Part shown: positions 44,870 through 55,037 of the stretch, in pieces
Layout: the number at the start of each line of letters is the position of its first letter
Position numbering within the stretch: the stretch's first letter is position 1
Source: Cylindrodendrum hubeiense
Lineage: Eukaryota > Ascomycota > Sordariomycetes > Hypocreales > Nectriaceae
Direction of reading: 5' to 3'
NCBI GenBank assembly: GCA_014621425.1
Contig: JAANBB010000147.1
Coordinates: forward strand, 19,961-83,960
Length of the DNA: 64,000 nucleotides
Made by a program: the position numbers and the translations under genes
The notes under the pieces: model-generated
What the model was told of the DNA's origin: nothing
Databases searched by the model: none
Seen by the model: only the letters and a program-made list of their open reading frames with translations

Positions 44870-45220
44870 ATGGATTCCTCGCTGCATGAGGTTTGGCAAG
44901 CTGCTGCTGGCAGTCCATTCTTCCCTACCCTCAGCAAGGGAAACCAGTTCTGGATCAGCTTCCTGCTGTTGCTTCTGGGAATCTTTTTGACGGGCGCCTT
45001 CGCTCTGAGTATGTTTTCCCGTGCCGCGGCAAGGTCTGATGTGCATTGTTGCTAATCGTCCCATAGACCGATCTCTCATCAACGTCCCCGTGCTCGGCAT
45101 TCCGGCTTCTCTGGCGATTGCGTACGCCCCCTCCTTGACAATTGCCCTCCCGACCATGGCGCTAACATTCCCAGATTCGGAGTCGTTTACATGTTCTGTG
45201 CTGTCGGAGTCTACGTCTAA
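44870..45220 (+). CDS. OST5: OST5, small subunit of oligosaccharyltransferase
   Basis: Tiny two-helix membrane subunit of the ER oligosaccharyltransferase, which transfers the glycan to nascent proteins. Three exons (44870-45008, 45067-45121, 45175-45220) give 79 residues. The introns at 45009-45066 (GTATGT...CCCATAG) and 45122-45174 (GTACGC...GCTAACATTCCCAG) are needed to build the two membrane segments: FWISFLLLLLGIFLTGAFAL and VLGIPASLAIAFGVVYMFCAVGVYV. The end GVYV is also the end of yeast Ost5, and total length matches the family (about 80-86). Each exon is too short for simple frame searches, which hides the gene. It lies 165 bases upstream of RAD1 on the same strand and diverges from GCN5. 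Confidence 0.9.
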
Positions 45221-45385
45221 GATACCCCTCAAAAAGTCCCGTTCCATCGGTTTTCTGTACAATAGTTGGAGCAAAAAAGAGAAGACGCCACTGAGCGCCT
45301 GTTGTATTTCTGCCTAGTTTTTGATCTTTTCTCATTCGCACGCATCTCTCACCTTATTTCGGATACAGTTTGCATCGTGCTGAAG

Positions 45386-46402
45386 ATGGCGCCCGAAGCT
45401 CAGCCCATCTTTCGTGCCGTCGCAACGTCGACAAGACCCCTTCATCAGCTCCTGCGATGCATCAACTTTGCCCCTCGAGTCCACGTTCAGATCACCGAAG
45501 ATGGTGTCAGATTCGCGGCGGATCATGCAAGAGTGATGCAAGGTAAGGCTTAACTCGTACTTGACACCACGCCCGGGGAAGATGCTGACGTTAGGGTTTT
45601 AGGAGTTGCCTTCCTTGACAAGGCTCTGTTCTCATCTTACACCGTCAACCTCCCTACCCCAGAAGATGATGAAGCCATTGAGCTCCCCAACTTTCAAATT
45701 TCCTTGGAATCTGTCCTAGAAGTGATCCAAATCTTCGGGGCCGTCGACGTGGCAACGCGTGCCCAGAAGGCCGACCAGGACCCCTATCGCAGCAACCTTC
45801 GGAATTATCGACCAGATGCATTCAGCAACCAAACCCTAGGGATATCTGGGACTTGCACCCTTCTCTATGCAGAAGAAGGAGATCCGTTCAAAATCACCAT
45901 TGAAGAATCTGGAGTCAAAACCACAGCAGCCCTGACCACCTACCTCCCAGAGGCTCCAGAGGATATCCCTTTCGATCGGAACGACCTCTCCTTCAAGATA
46001 ATCATGCAATCCCGCTCCCTTCTAGATACGCTCGCTGAGATTTCCCCCACCGCCCCCACGAAGCTGGCGATCACCGTCACCAAGACATCGCCCTATTTTG
46101 CCCTTGTGGGCTCTGGGGATCTTGGGAGCTCCACAGTAGACTTTGCCCGCGGCAAGGATCTCCTTGAGACATTCAGCATTCAGGACAAATGGTCACAGTG
46201 CTACAAGTTCGACTTTATCAAGAGTTCCACGGAGGCGATGCGGATTGCGAACAAGGTTAGCTTGAGAGGTGATGGCCAGGGAGTGTTGAGTCTTCAGTTT
46301 ATGGTAGATGTGGAAGGTGGCAAGAGGAGCTTCTTAGATTTTCGGTTCGTTCCGTTTATTCATCATGACGAGGATGACGAGGAGGCTGAAGACGAGGATT
46401 GA
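45386..46402 (+). CDS. RAD1: RAD1, subunit of the 9-1-1 DNA-damage checkpoint clamp
   Basis: PCNA-like fold protein (Rad1/Rec1/Rad17 family) that forms a ring with Rad9 and Hus1 at damaged DNA and activates ATR/Mec1 signalling. Exons 45386-45542 and 45603-46402 (intron 45543-45602, GTAAGG...GCTGACG...TTTTAG) give 318 residues; the joint reads RVMQGVAFLDKALFSSY, the family's most conserved spot. Other features are HVQITEDGVRFAADHARVMQ, FQISLESVLEVIQIFG, TCTLLYAEEGDPFKITIEE, LAITVTKTSPYFALVGSGDLGSSTVDF, and the closing SLQFMVDVEGGKRSFLDFRFVPFI, followed by an acidic tail rich in Asp/Glu. The ATG at 45386 follows AAG and matches the expected start. Closely spaced behind OST5. Confidence 0.94.
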
Positions 46403-49400
46403 AGCGACACGGTCGCGACATGGTCTGGTATCCTTTGTCTATGCCTTGATTAGAAATATATTGTTTCTCCCTTGAACCGGCCATGCGCATTAGACGGATT
46501 GTTTCATACCCCACATGGATCACAACTTTGACTCAGGTCGGTATCTTTTGCCGCTAATTTCTTATTTCGTTGGTAGTCGCACGTACTCGGTTTTCCTTAG
46601 ACTCGAAGGATACGTAGATGTATCCCTGATTATTAGTTGGTGTATTAGCGTTTACTTCCCTACAACATTTGCTGAGAACCAAAGATAGGCAGGCTCTTGT
46701 GACGAAGTCATAAATGCACAACACATTAGATCCTTGTAGGGTGTACTTGTTGGGCGAATAAGCAAGCGGCTAGCTGACGCCGAAACATGCTGATTGTTTC
46801 CCAATCAAGGTCCAGGACGTGGTATCGGCCGATTATGCCATTGGCAGTTACGCAGTCTCGCCCTGCGCCAAAGACACAGTAGCCGCCCACATGAGGGGAT
46901 GGTAGGTTGACTTGTGGGCCGTCCAGACAAAGCATCACACCACTACACGCATCATGGCGCTTGTTGATTGACAAAAGAGCGAAGCAAAAAAGTGATGCTT
47001 GGTAGCTTCGTCGTTCCATGGTGGCGGGTTCCCATCTTTCACGTCAGACTGTCGCAGAGTGTGACGCCCCTGTCCAATCATTTGGCCGCGAGGCCCCCTT
47101 TGATCGTCCGGTGGAATTCAAGCCGCGCCGAGATGGCTTTTCAACCTGAGACCTGCAAACTCAAGGAACCGATCGTGATAAGGGGTCTTGGAATGGAGAC
47201 CCGTGCTTTGTTTCAGGGTGCATGGCAATGGACGGGTGGGATGGGTTGAATGGTTAAAAGGAGCAAACGCCGTCGACTCTTGACGGACTGGACCTAGAAC
47301 GCTAGTTTTATTCATCTACAATTCTCCAACATACGTCCCTTTCGGTACTGTCGATATCGTCTCTGCTGTACGGCTTCGTTCACAGACCCGCACACTTCTA
47401 CCAACATGAACTGTTCTGGCCATATCAAGATGGCGGTGACCGGGGGACGAATCGTCGAGACCAGAACCAGAGCAGGAGCCTTGCCAAATCGTGTTCTTTG
47501 CTCGGTCAAGTCATTGTTGGCGACGATATTCGTCAGCAAGTCAGCATTGATTATCCGCGAGGACGAGCATGAGCCGCTGCTAGAGGAGACAAAGGCGTTT
47601 GTACCGAGGCATGCAGCTTCGTCGTTTCTCAAGACGGCAACACCCAGAAGGATGATGACACACAATGAGATTCTCTAAGCGAATATTTGGGTACATGGCT
47701 GCGAATACGAGCGAACCACGGGCAGGACAAAGCTCGATGATGAAGAGCATCTGCAAAAGCGCGAATCACGATGAACAAATGGACGAAAACGACAAGCAAT
47801 GGACGCGGGATCAAACTGTGACCGCCACCCAACGAATACGACAAACTACAAAATAAGCGACACTTATGGAATGGTTCTTCTTCGGACCTAATCAAGGACT
47901 ATATCCCTATTCAGGCAATCTGACTGTACACTTGGGGGCGACGTGTAAGATAGAGTTATTACGTCGTAGGCGCTTGGAGGAGTTATTTTGGGGTTCAATT
48001 CGAACCGGTTAATGTGTCAGATAATATATTCCACGCCGCTGAGGATTGAAACAAACATGGGATTGAATTTCCTGCTCTTAAGTGCATCCTGTGTCTAATC
48101 TACAGAAAGTGCCAAAATTAGAACCAGCCTAGGCCGAGTGCTCTGGCGCCCGGCAGTGGTGAGTAAGTGAGGGTCCCACCCGCGGCCGCCTGCAGAAGCC
48201 GGCGATCCTTCGCGCCGATGAGAGTGGGTTGGTTCTGTCCAGCGCTGTAGCAGCGCACAGTAGGCATGTTGGCGTTGGCTGTAAAGTCCACTTTGCATTT
48301 TCGCCTTAGCATGGCGATATAGGTGGGCTTATACACGCGGCCATAGCCTACGCACGCACGCACATCATGGCATGATAAAGTTCGCACTGTATCACGTAGC
48401 TTGAAGCCATCGGCTTCTAGTCCGCGGTCGTGCATGTGTAATGAGTGTAGACAAGCATCACTCATCGCGGTTACGAGCTTAATCATCGTTTCAGGGCGGC
48501 GTCTAAGCCCACCTGCCGACGGATAGATGCCGCCTGCAGCTAACCTTGGGGTCTAGGGAGGCGGAGTGTTACGACCTGGTGGAGATGGACTGCTCCGCGC
48601 GATGAACGAATTGAGACTTGGGGTCGGCCGCCGGAGCGAGGTGCTCCCGAAGGGATTTTTAGCTAGAGTCGTTTTCAGCACGGCGATAATTCCAGGCACT
48701 TTTTGTCTGGGCCCACTGGGATGCAGGTGCGGATAGTTGATGTGGTAGCAAGGATGGATGGACCAGGTTTGTCCGAGCCGATCCTGCGAGAGTGCGGCAT
48801 GTGGGTGCGAAGAGAGATGCCGATGAGGTCAGGATCGTACGCATCGCACGGGCAGTGACTGGCTGAGTCGAAGCATCGAACGTTTATTGTTGGTTAGGGA
48901 CCTTGGATTTGTCTGCATCTGTGCTATGTAGAACCAACAAGTGGTGGTTAGTCTTGGCAATGTTGGTCAAGTCAAGCCCAAGTCAAGCCCGAGTCAAGCC
49001 TCATTGAAGTGGTGCATACCTATCCAACGGTGCATGTTCAGGCTTGCACCCAGGCATCAGCACAGCCGTCCTCTGCAATCCACCAGCCACATCCCGTGCC
49101 GCGATGTTCCAGGGCTTTCACAACACCACCATCCACAACACCAGCACCATGCAGGCCTGTCTGCAATCCGCAAATACATCAGAGTAGTACTGCCGTCCAT
49201 TTCTTCCTACGCTTCTCGAAGGATCCGGAGCGAAGCTTCTCCGGGACAGTGCAGAGGCCCCCGACATCCGGAAGTTCGACGCTTCCGGATTGAAGATGCC
49301 GATTCCTCGGCCCTTGACCCAAGCCGGGACTCAGTTCATGTCGACCGTCTGAAACCTCCCGGAACCAGGTTCATCAGTGTCTTACAGATCAAGGCACTAC

Positions 49401-50780
49401 TGTCCTTTTGTGGCCACATACGTACAGCGATCAGCGTCAACCTTGTTTGGGGGCCTCGTCGCGATCCATTTCTCCCTGCAGGTCTCCAGCCAAGCCTCGG
49501 AATGGGACCAGGACAATACGCGCACCATTTGCCGCACATTGGTCACTGGGTAAAACGGGCAGTGCGGCATGTGCCGCGAGCAACGTTTCTCGCTCTCCAC
49601 AATCGCGGGGGCGACCACATGGTCCCGAGTCCGAGTGTTGGTGTCGGACTCTGGCCATTTCATTGCTCCATGTCAGCGAAGCCAACAATCGACCAGGTCG
49701 CCGACTAACAGACTTGCGCAACAGTCATCCGGAGTCCCCGCGGGCTATGTGGCGGTAGACTCGAGATAAAGGCACCGTTGGCAACTGGGCCGCTGTGGCG
49801 ATATAATGGTTGCACTGTCCGTCGAGTCGCATTCGTGTCACGATATTAGGTCGAGCATCATGCTGTGCTCCAGTCCCCGTGAGTTGTCATTCCCGTCCAA
49901 CCGGCGACAGTGACGTAAAGCTCAAGCAACCGTGCTGTCGTCACTACCGCTTCCCCGGGCTGTGCACTCCTCTGCCGCGGTGCGCTGTGCCTGTGCTGTA
50001 CCTCCCCATGGCCGGACCGTTCACCAGGTGGCCAGGGCAGAGCGGGAGCACCCTGGAACCAATCCCTGAGCGTCGAAGGAGCTGGAGGATCAAGTATTCC
50101 ATCCACGGTGGCAGCACGGTGGCAGCAGCGCCCGCCATGCCCCGAAGAGTGTGCATCGATACAGTACCAGCTCACCCACTGGGGAGGGGCGAGTGCGGCT
50201 GGCCCATGTTCCCGCGATACGAAGTCGGGCTTCCATCGGTGAAGCATTCTGCTTGGAAGCCAGAATAGCAACAGCCACGATAGCAAGCGGCCAGTAACAG
50301 CCCGATCCTGAACCAGCACTTCCCAGTTCTGTGTGTCTGCCCGCATGCCGTGCAGGGTTGGCTGGTATTGCGTCTCCACCGCATCCTGGCCCCGGTCGCA
50401 TCCATCGCCCATGATCCTTGGAAGCCGCTTACATGGCAACGATGTGCACTCCGGCTGCCCAAACAATCCTCTTCGCAACACGCCCGCACCGTGTGCGTTC
50501 ACAGGTATTTGATTTGTCCTGCGCCATGTCTTGGTGCCGTCAATTTCATGATATATCCATTGCCCTATCCGGAGCCCTGGCCGTTTTCAAGTTTGGGGAA
50601 ATTAATCGACATCAACTCACCCGGATGCATCCCTAACCTGCCTGTCGTGCTACACCACTCGCCACCCTTATTCCACCTCTTAATCCTCGCCAGAGCCATG
50701 TGAAACGTTTCCTACTTTTTTATACCATTTTCATTTTATTTAATCCCCTGCAGCATTTGTGCTGTGTCGCTCAACCCAAA
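46403..50780. other. 4.4 kb gene-poor stretch between RAD1 and the 735-residue protein
   Basis: No convincing gene is seen. Open frames such as 48941-49708 (plus, overlapped by others in all frames) and 47312-47665 (minus, no ATG at its start) have no recognisable features. Short repeats occur (48969-49000). The last 300 bases, AT- and pyrimidine-richer, are probably leader and promoter of the next gene. Confidence 0.5.
48969..49000. repeat. Tandem repeat AAGTCAAGCCC, about three copies
   Basis: Two exact 11-base units and a third starting GAGTCAAGCC, in non-coding sequence. Confidence 0.8.
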
Positions 50781-52988
50781 ATGGCAGGATTCATGTTGCG
50801 ACGGCTTATAAGTTCGAATCGCGCGAAGGCGAAGGACGACTGCGACAGTCTCTATTCTTGCGACGAAGACGACTCTCGATCTATCAAGCAGGCCTCGGCA
50901 AAGAAGCAGCGCACGCAATCATGGATTCCGGCCAGCAAGAAGAAGCACGCCTCGGCCGTTCCCATCAATATCCGGAGGGTCCACAGCATCCATCGGATCT
51001 CGAATCCATTGCCTCACGTTGCCATCCAAGGGCCCTATTCTTCCTCCTACAGCTCACTGCCTGGCTTCGAGGCACAAGACGACGTCATCGTGGGGACCCC
51101 GCCCCAGCACCGAAGGGCTGCGTCCACTCTTTGTCTCCCTTCTGAAGGGCGAATCAACCGGCATTCCCTTACACCCCAACGACCTCGAAGGCCAATGGAT
51201 GAATTGCTCAGCTCTCCCAATGAAGAAGTTCTTTTGAGTCCAACTCATCTGAGACCCTCTCTCTCTTTGTCCGTCCCCAGTGCCGAACAACCCGAAAACC
51301 GGCCTCACAGCCAACTTTCGCTCAACAAAGACAGTCCAACTGGGTCAATGATCATTGATGAACATTTAATGTTGCAGACAGAGGAGGCGTTCCAAGCCGT
51401 TGGAAGTGCTCTACAATACATTAGACCTACATCACAAACATATGAGCAACTACCAACATCTTCACCGACATCTACTTTACCACTTCCATTATCTATTACA
51501 CACAAACACACGCAATCGATGCCTCTTCCCTTGAGGTACAACAAGGACCAGAGGTCCCGAGACATCAAGTCTCCGTCTCCACTATTAATCCCAGCGAGAA
51601 AAGCCTCGGTCAAGAAATCCAGGAGGAAAGATACCGCTCTGAAATCCTCGTTCAGTGTGAAACGCCAGAGAAGGTCTCTGATGCCCAGTACACGGTGGGC
51701 CCTGCCAGAAAATGTCACAGAAATTCTTACGGGCCAGCGCTTTAAGCGCATCGAGGCAGATGAGATGTTGACACCAGAGCGGTTGGAACTACTGAGGATT
51801 AGGCGAGAGAAGGCACGAGTAGAGAAGGAGAAGGAAGAGGAAGCCCAGCTGAAGGCTCGCTCATCCATCGAATCAACTCGCAGCCTAATATCGGAGAACC
51901 CTGATACGCCCCTCGAGCCATTCCACCTCGAAGGGCTATCGTTGCGGATTGGGGCGGCAGGCGTTGACGCAACGGCAATGTCCGTGGAAGCAGCACCCTG
52001 TTCAATCCACTCCGATTCAGATGTCATCCACCAAGACTTTTCGATTCAGATCGATGCGCCGGAGAGTGGAGAATGCTCAAAAAGCGTCGAGGATCAGCCT
52101 GCGGAAAGTGACGATGATTCGACCAGTGCGATGACTCCTATGCCTCTCCCACCACCCAAGAACCCTGCACGATTTGGAGTGCCACCGCACCAGAGACCAC
52201 TACCACCGCTACCCCAAGGCAAGGTGACAACTCGACCGAACATACCCCCGAAGGCTCCGACGAGGCTCCGGGACCAGCGTGGGTCAAGCCTGAAAGCTGA
52301 GGAAAAGGATGGGATCCTCCATCTCAAGAGCACCCCATTCACGATGACACAGCCGCTATTCCGACATGGTCCTATCACCTTGCCAAAGACGGAGGCGCAA
52401 CAGGTGGTGACGATGGACGACAGGCTCGATTGGACGGCGTTCCAGATGGCCATCCTGTGTGGCGCTGGAGACTTGTTCCAGGATTTAACTATTCAAGAGG
52501 ACGCTAAACAGGTCGATGATATTACGACTTGGTTCGGCTCGTTTGGATTCGAGACGTATGGAGAGATGATCCCAGAGGATGTGCCTGGGCTGTCCTTCCG
52601 AGGCTCCTCTCACAGTACCATCTCATCATCTCCCTCAACAATAGATTTGGATATGGATCTTCCCATCCCAGTGGGGTCTGAATACCCATCTGGGTTCTGG
52701 AACGATCCTTCACCCGGACAAGGTCTCAGCAAGGAAAAGTTCTACAACAATTCGGGACTAAAGCGCTGGATGGGCGAGGGCCGGCCGAAGCGACACACAA
52801 CACGCAGCTCAATGGATAGCCTACCGCCGAGCCCGATGCTGCCTCTAGTGATGCCGGTGAGAGATCTAGCCGGAGGCGACGCATCGGAGCCGGTGCCGAT
52901 GGGATTCAACCTGCATCACGACTTGGGAGACTTCTTGAGGTGGGAGGCGGAGAACGTGTATGTGAATGGGTTCTGCGCATCGCCTTGA
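50781..52988 (+). CDS. Large disordered protein of unknown function
   Basis: Single exon, 735 residues from the ATG at 50781 (MAGFMLRRLISSNRAKAKDD); the open frame extends 27 codons upstream but without an ATG. No domain is recognised. It is Ser/Pro-rich and probably disordered. It has basic clusters that could act as nuclear signals (KKSRRKD, VKRQRRS at about residues 275-300) and a charged helix (TPERLELLRIRREKARVEKEKEEE, about 329-360) likely to form a coiled coil. Proline-rich segments follow (PMPLPPPKNPARFGVPP, RPLPPLPQGK), possible SH3-type ligands. The C-terminus is more structured: MDDRLDWTAFQMAILCGAGDLF, WFGSFGFETYGEM and FNLHHDLGDFLRWEAENVYV. The conserved-looking C-terminal Trp-rich part suggests a genuine fungal family without a known role. 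Confidence 0.8.
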   Translation: MAGFMLRRLISSNRAKAKDDCDSLYSCDEDDSRSIKQASAKKQRTQSWIPASKKKHASAVPINIRRVHSIHRISNPLPHVAIQGPYSSSYSSLPGFEAQDDVIVGTPPQHRRAASTLCLPSEGRINRHSLTPQRPRRPMDELLSSPNEEVLLSPTHLRPSLSLSVPSAEQPENRPHSQLSLNKDSPTGSMIIDEHLMLQTEEAFQAVGSALQYIRPTSQTYEQLPTSSPTSTLPLPLSITHKHTQSMPLPLRYNKDQRSRDIKSPSPLLIPARKASVKKSRRKDTALKSSFSVKRQRRSLMPSTRWALPENVTEILTGQRFKRIEADEMLTPERLELLRIRREKARVEKEKEEEAQLKARSSIESTRSLISENPDTPLEPFHLEGLSLRIGAAGVDATAMSVEAAPCSIHSDSDVIHQDFSIQIDAPESGECSKSVEDQPAESDDDSTSAMTPMPLPPPKNPARFGVPPHQRPLPPLPQGKVTTRPNIPPKAPTRLRDQRGSSLKAEEKDGILHLKSTPFTMTQPLFRHGPITLPKTEAQQVVTMDDRLDWTAFQMAILCGAGDLFQDLTIQEDAKQVDDITTWFGSFGFETYGEMIPEDVPGLSFRGSSHSTISSSPSTIDLDMDLPIPVGSEYPSGFWNDPSPGQGLSKEKFYNNSGLKRWMGEGRPKRHTTRSSMDSLPPSPMLPLVMPVRDLAGGDASEPVPMGFNLHHDLGDFLRWEAENVYVNGFCASP

Positions 52989-53560
52989 AAATGGGGCATT
53001 TATTATTTGGGTTTCTTTTCTTTTGTCTTACACTCATGACTCAGGTGCATCTGGTTTTGACATTTGGGATGGATGGGGTTAATGATCTGGCCATTTTGGA
53101 ATTGGGAGCGGGGATCATATTATCATTATACCAACCTACAACGGCGCCCTTATGGATACGGTCAACGACGGCATTGTCGGCATGACAGGTTGGATGGGGC
53201 ATTAATACGGCGCACAATGTTGATTAAACATGGAAATGGAAATTACATCAGTCTCTCCCTATGATGCGGATGTGCGTGAATTCTCAGGTTGCTGCCTACG
53301 GTAGTCTGTATGTTGGTTAAGTGCTGCGTACGACGCTCCCCACCAGCGTCTAAGCGAGCTGGATTGGGGAGTCAAGTACCTATGCATCTGTCGAGCAGGG
53401 CGCGACCAACGAGTCCAGAACAGGAGTATCAGCTGATGAGAGGCGTAGACATATTTTAAAGCGGATTGTTGACCGGCATGTCTTGAGAACAACCAACCCT
53501 CCTAGCAGGCATCAATACTCACCCAGATCAAAGCTTGAACCCAAGCTTGAAAGGAGCACC
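52989..53560. other. Intergenic spacer
   Basis: AT-richer spacer holding the 3' flank of the 735-residue gene and the short promoter of the next plus-strand gene. Nothing else is visible. Confidence 0.5.
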
Positions 53561-54319
53561 ATGTTCGCTCGGGTGTTCATTCGAGTCACCATCACCATCA
53601 TCGCGGCGGTGGGCCTTTTCCTCGTCGGGTTCTGCATCAATGAGGGGCCGGTATTGCCGTCTATGGAGTGGCTGGAACATATCGCAGACCTCTTCGACCA
53701 CCCAATCCTTTACAGATTGGGCATCTACAGCTACGACTACGAGGGCCGAGGCTACCACGACGAAGCCTTGGGCTATTATCGAAGCAATTCGCGGACCTCG
53801 TTTGAACGCTACATCGGCACAAACGTCGCGGGCTACCCGGGCAGAGGTGGCCGGTACATGCTGGACGGGTGCTCCGCCGTTGAGCTGGACTTCCTGGGCC
53901 TCAACCGGTTCGAGGAGGCGCAGCGCTCCTACGACGACGAGGAGGAGGAGGCGCACTGCGGGCGGATGCGGCAGTTGGGCGCGCGATTGGATAATATAGC
54001 TGACTGCGAATGCGACCCCGATGACGACCCCGAGCTGGGTGAGCAGTCCCGCATGGCCAAGCTGATCGAGGAGGAAGACTCCGTCATATATGCAGGATGG
54101 CCGGCCGGCGGCGGCGTGTGGGTTGCCAAGATGTCCAACTGGGAGGCGTACGAGAGGGGAGCGGGGCGGATTTTCAATGCGGTTACGATGGAGGAGCGGT
54201 GCATGGTGATTAATCAGCTGGGAGGGACGTTTTACCTGGATCCGATGGCGTGTCCGCATCTCGATCTTGATGACGGGAGTTGTCGCAAACTGTGTGCAAG
54301 GAGAGGGCCAGATTGGTGA
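53561..54319 (+). CDS. Putative secreted or membrane-anchored protein of unknown function
   Basis: Single exon, 252 residues. The N-terminus MFARVFIRVTITIIAAVGLFLVGF is a strong signal peptide or signal anchor (hydrophobic residues about 6-24). The rest is soluble, Tyr/Arg/Glu-rich, with YSYDYEGRGYHDEALGYYR, an acidic stretch (YDDEEEEAHC), CECDPDDDPELGE, and a Trp-containing module (YAGWPAGGGVWVAKMSNWEAY, then FNAVTMEERCMVINQLGGTFY). Six cysteines in the mature part could form disulfides. The frame continues upstream of 53561 without a better start. I recognise no family; the layout would fit a small secreted protein or effector-like gene, or an ER protein, but there is no direct evidence for either. 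Confidence 0.7.
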   Translation: MFARVFIRVTITIIAAVGLFLVGFCINEGPVLPSMEWLEHIADLFDHPILYRLGIYSYDYEGRGYHDEALGYYRSNSRTSFERYIGTNVAGYPGRGGRYMLDGCSAVELDFLGLNRFEEAQRSYDDEEEEAHCGRMRQLGARLDNIADCECDPDDDPELGEQSRMAKLIEEEDSVIYAGWPAGGGVWVAKMSNWEAYERGAGRIFNAVTMEERCMVINQLGGTFYLDPMACPHLDLDDGSCRKLCARRGPDW

Positions 54320-55037
54320 TGAAGATGGCGATGGATGCCGTTTTGTCGACTGCACCCGCCACGGCTGATAGGGAGCGAGGGCCCCTGTTAAGCCGGAGGC
54401 TCCAAGCTGTTTCATCCGTACATATGAGATTCACGGAGACGTCGGTCGATGGTAATAGAGTTGATAGTAAGAGAGTTGATGGCAATAGAGTTGAGTGTTG
54501 TGTTTAATGCCGGCCTGGGAATGCTCCACTACTCCGACAGTGGCGGAGATACACGTGTGGCGCGCCGCCAACGCCAACAAGGTCTCACTCAACAGGTTGT
54601 CGTTTTTGCCAGACATTCTCAGTCACTCTCAGACACTCTCAGACATACATTCTCAATCATTCTCAGTCACCCTCGCCCTTGCATCTCGGCAACCTCACAT
54701 CACACACGTCACATCTAGCTATCACATCGCATCACAAACAAAGAAAAGCCATCGTCACATTCCAGCTCTACTGCTGACTTGCAACCCCACACGGCGGGCC
54801 AGCAAGACGACGGCGCCACCATCGCCAAACAACATCTTGACATCCCGTCACCAGTGGCACCAGCGGCCACCACGAGGGCGATTCACGGGGCAGCGCCTCC
54901 AAACAGCTGTCAAGAAAGAAGAAGAAAACTAGGAACCAAAAGCACATCACAGACCCAAAAAAACCCGCTCACGCAAACGAGNAACTCAATACTTCTCGAC
55001 CCGTGAGACTCGCCATCTTCCCCCAATCAGAAACAAA
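54320..55037. promoter_or_regulatory. Promoter and leader of the deubiquitinase gene
   Basis: No gene is seen. Short repeats (GGTAATAGAGTTGATAG-like near 54451-54495; CTCAGACA-like near 54625-54650) and an ambiguous base N at 54982 are present, the latter inside an A-rich leader just ahead of the start codon. Confidence 0.5.

Noticed and set aside
9800..45220. An N-glycosylation gene cluster (MPDU1, PNG1, OST5)
   Set aside because: The three genes are 6-35 kb apart with unrelated genes between; co-location is likely chance.
47312..47895. Minus-strand frames with hydrophobic stretches as a possible small membrane protein gene
   Set aside because: The longer frame does not begin with ATG and no intron convincingly joins the pieces.
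48941..49708. 255-codon plus-strand frame
   Set aside because: Composition is His/Arg/Pro/Ser-random and neighbouring frames are equally open.
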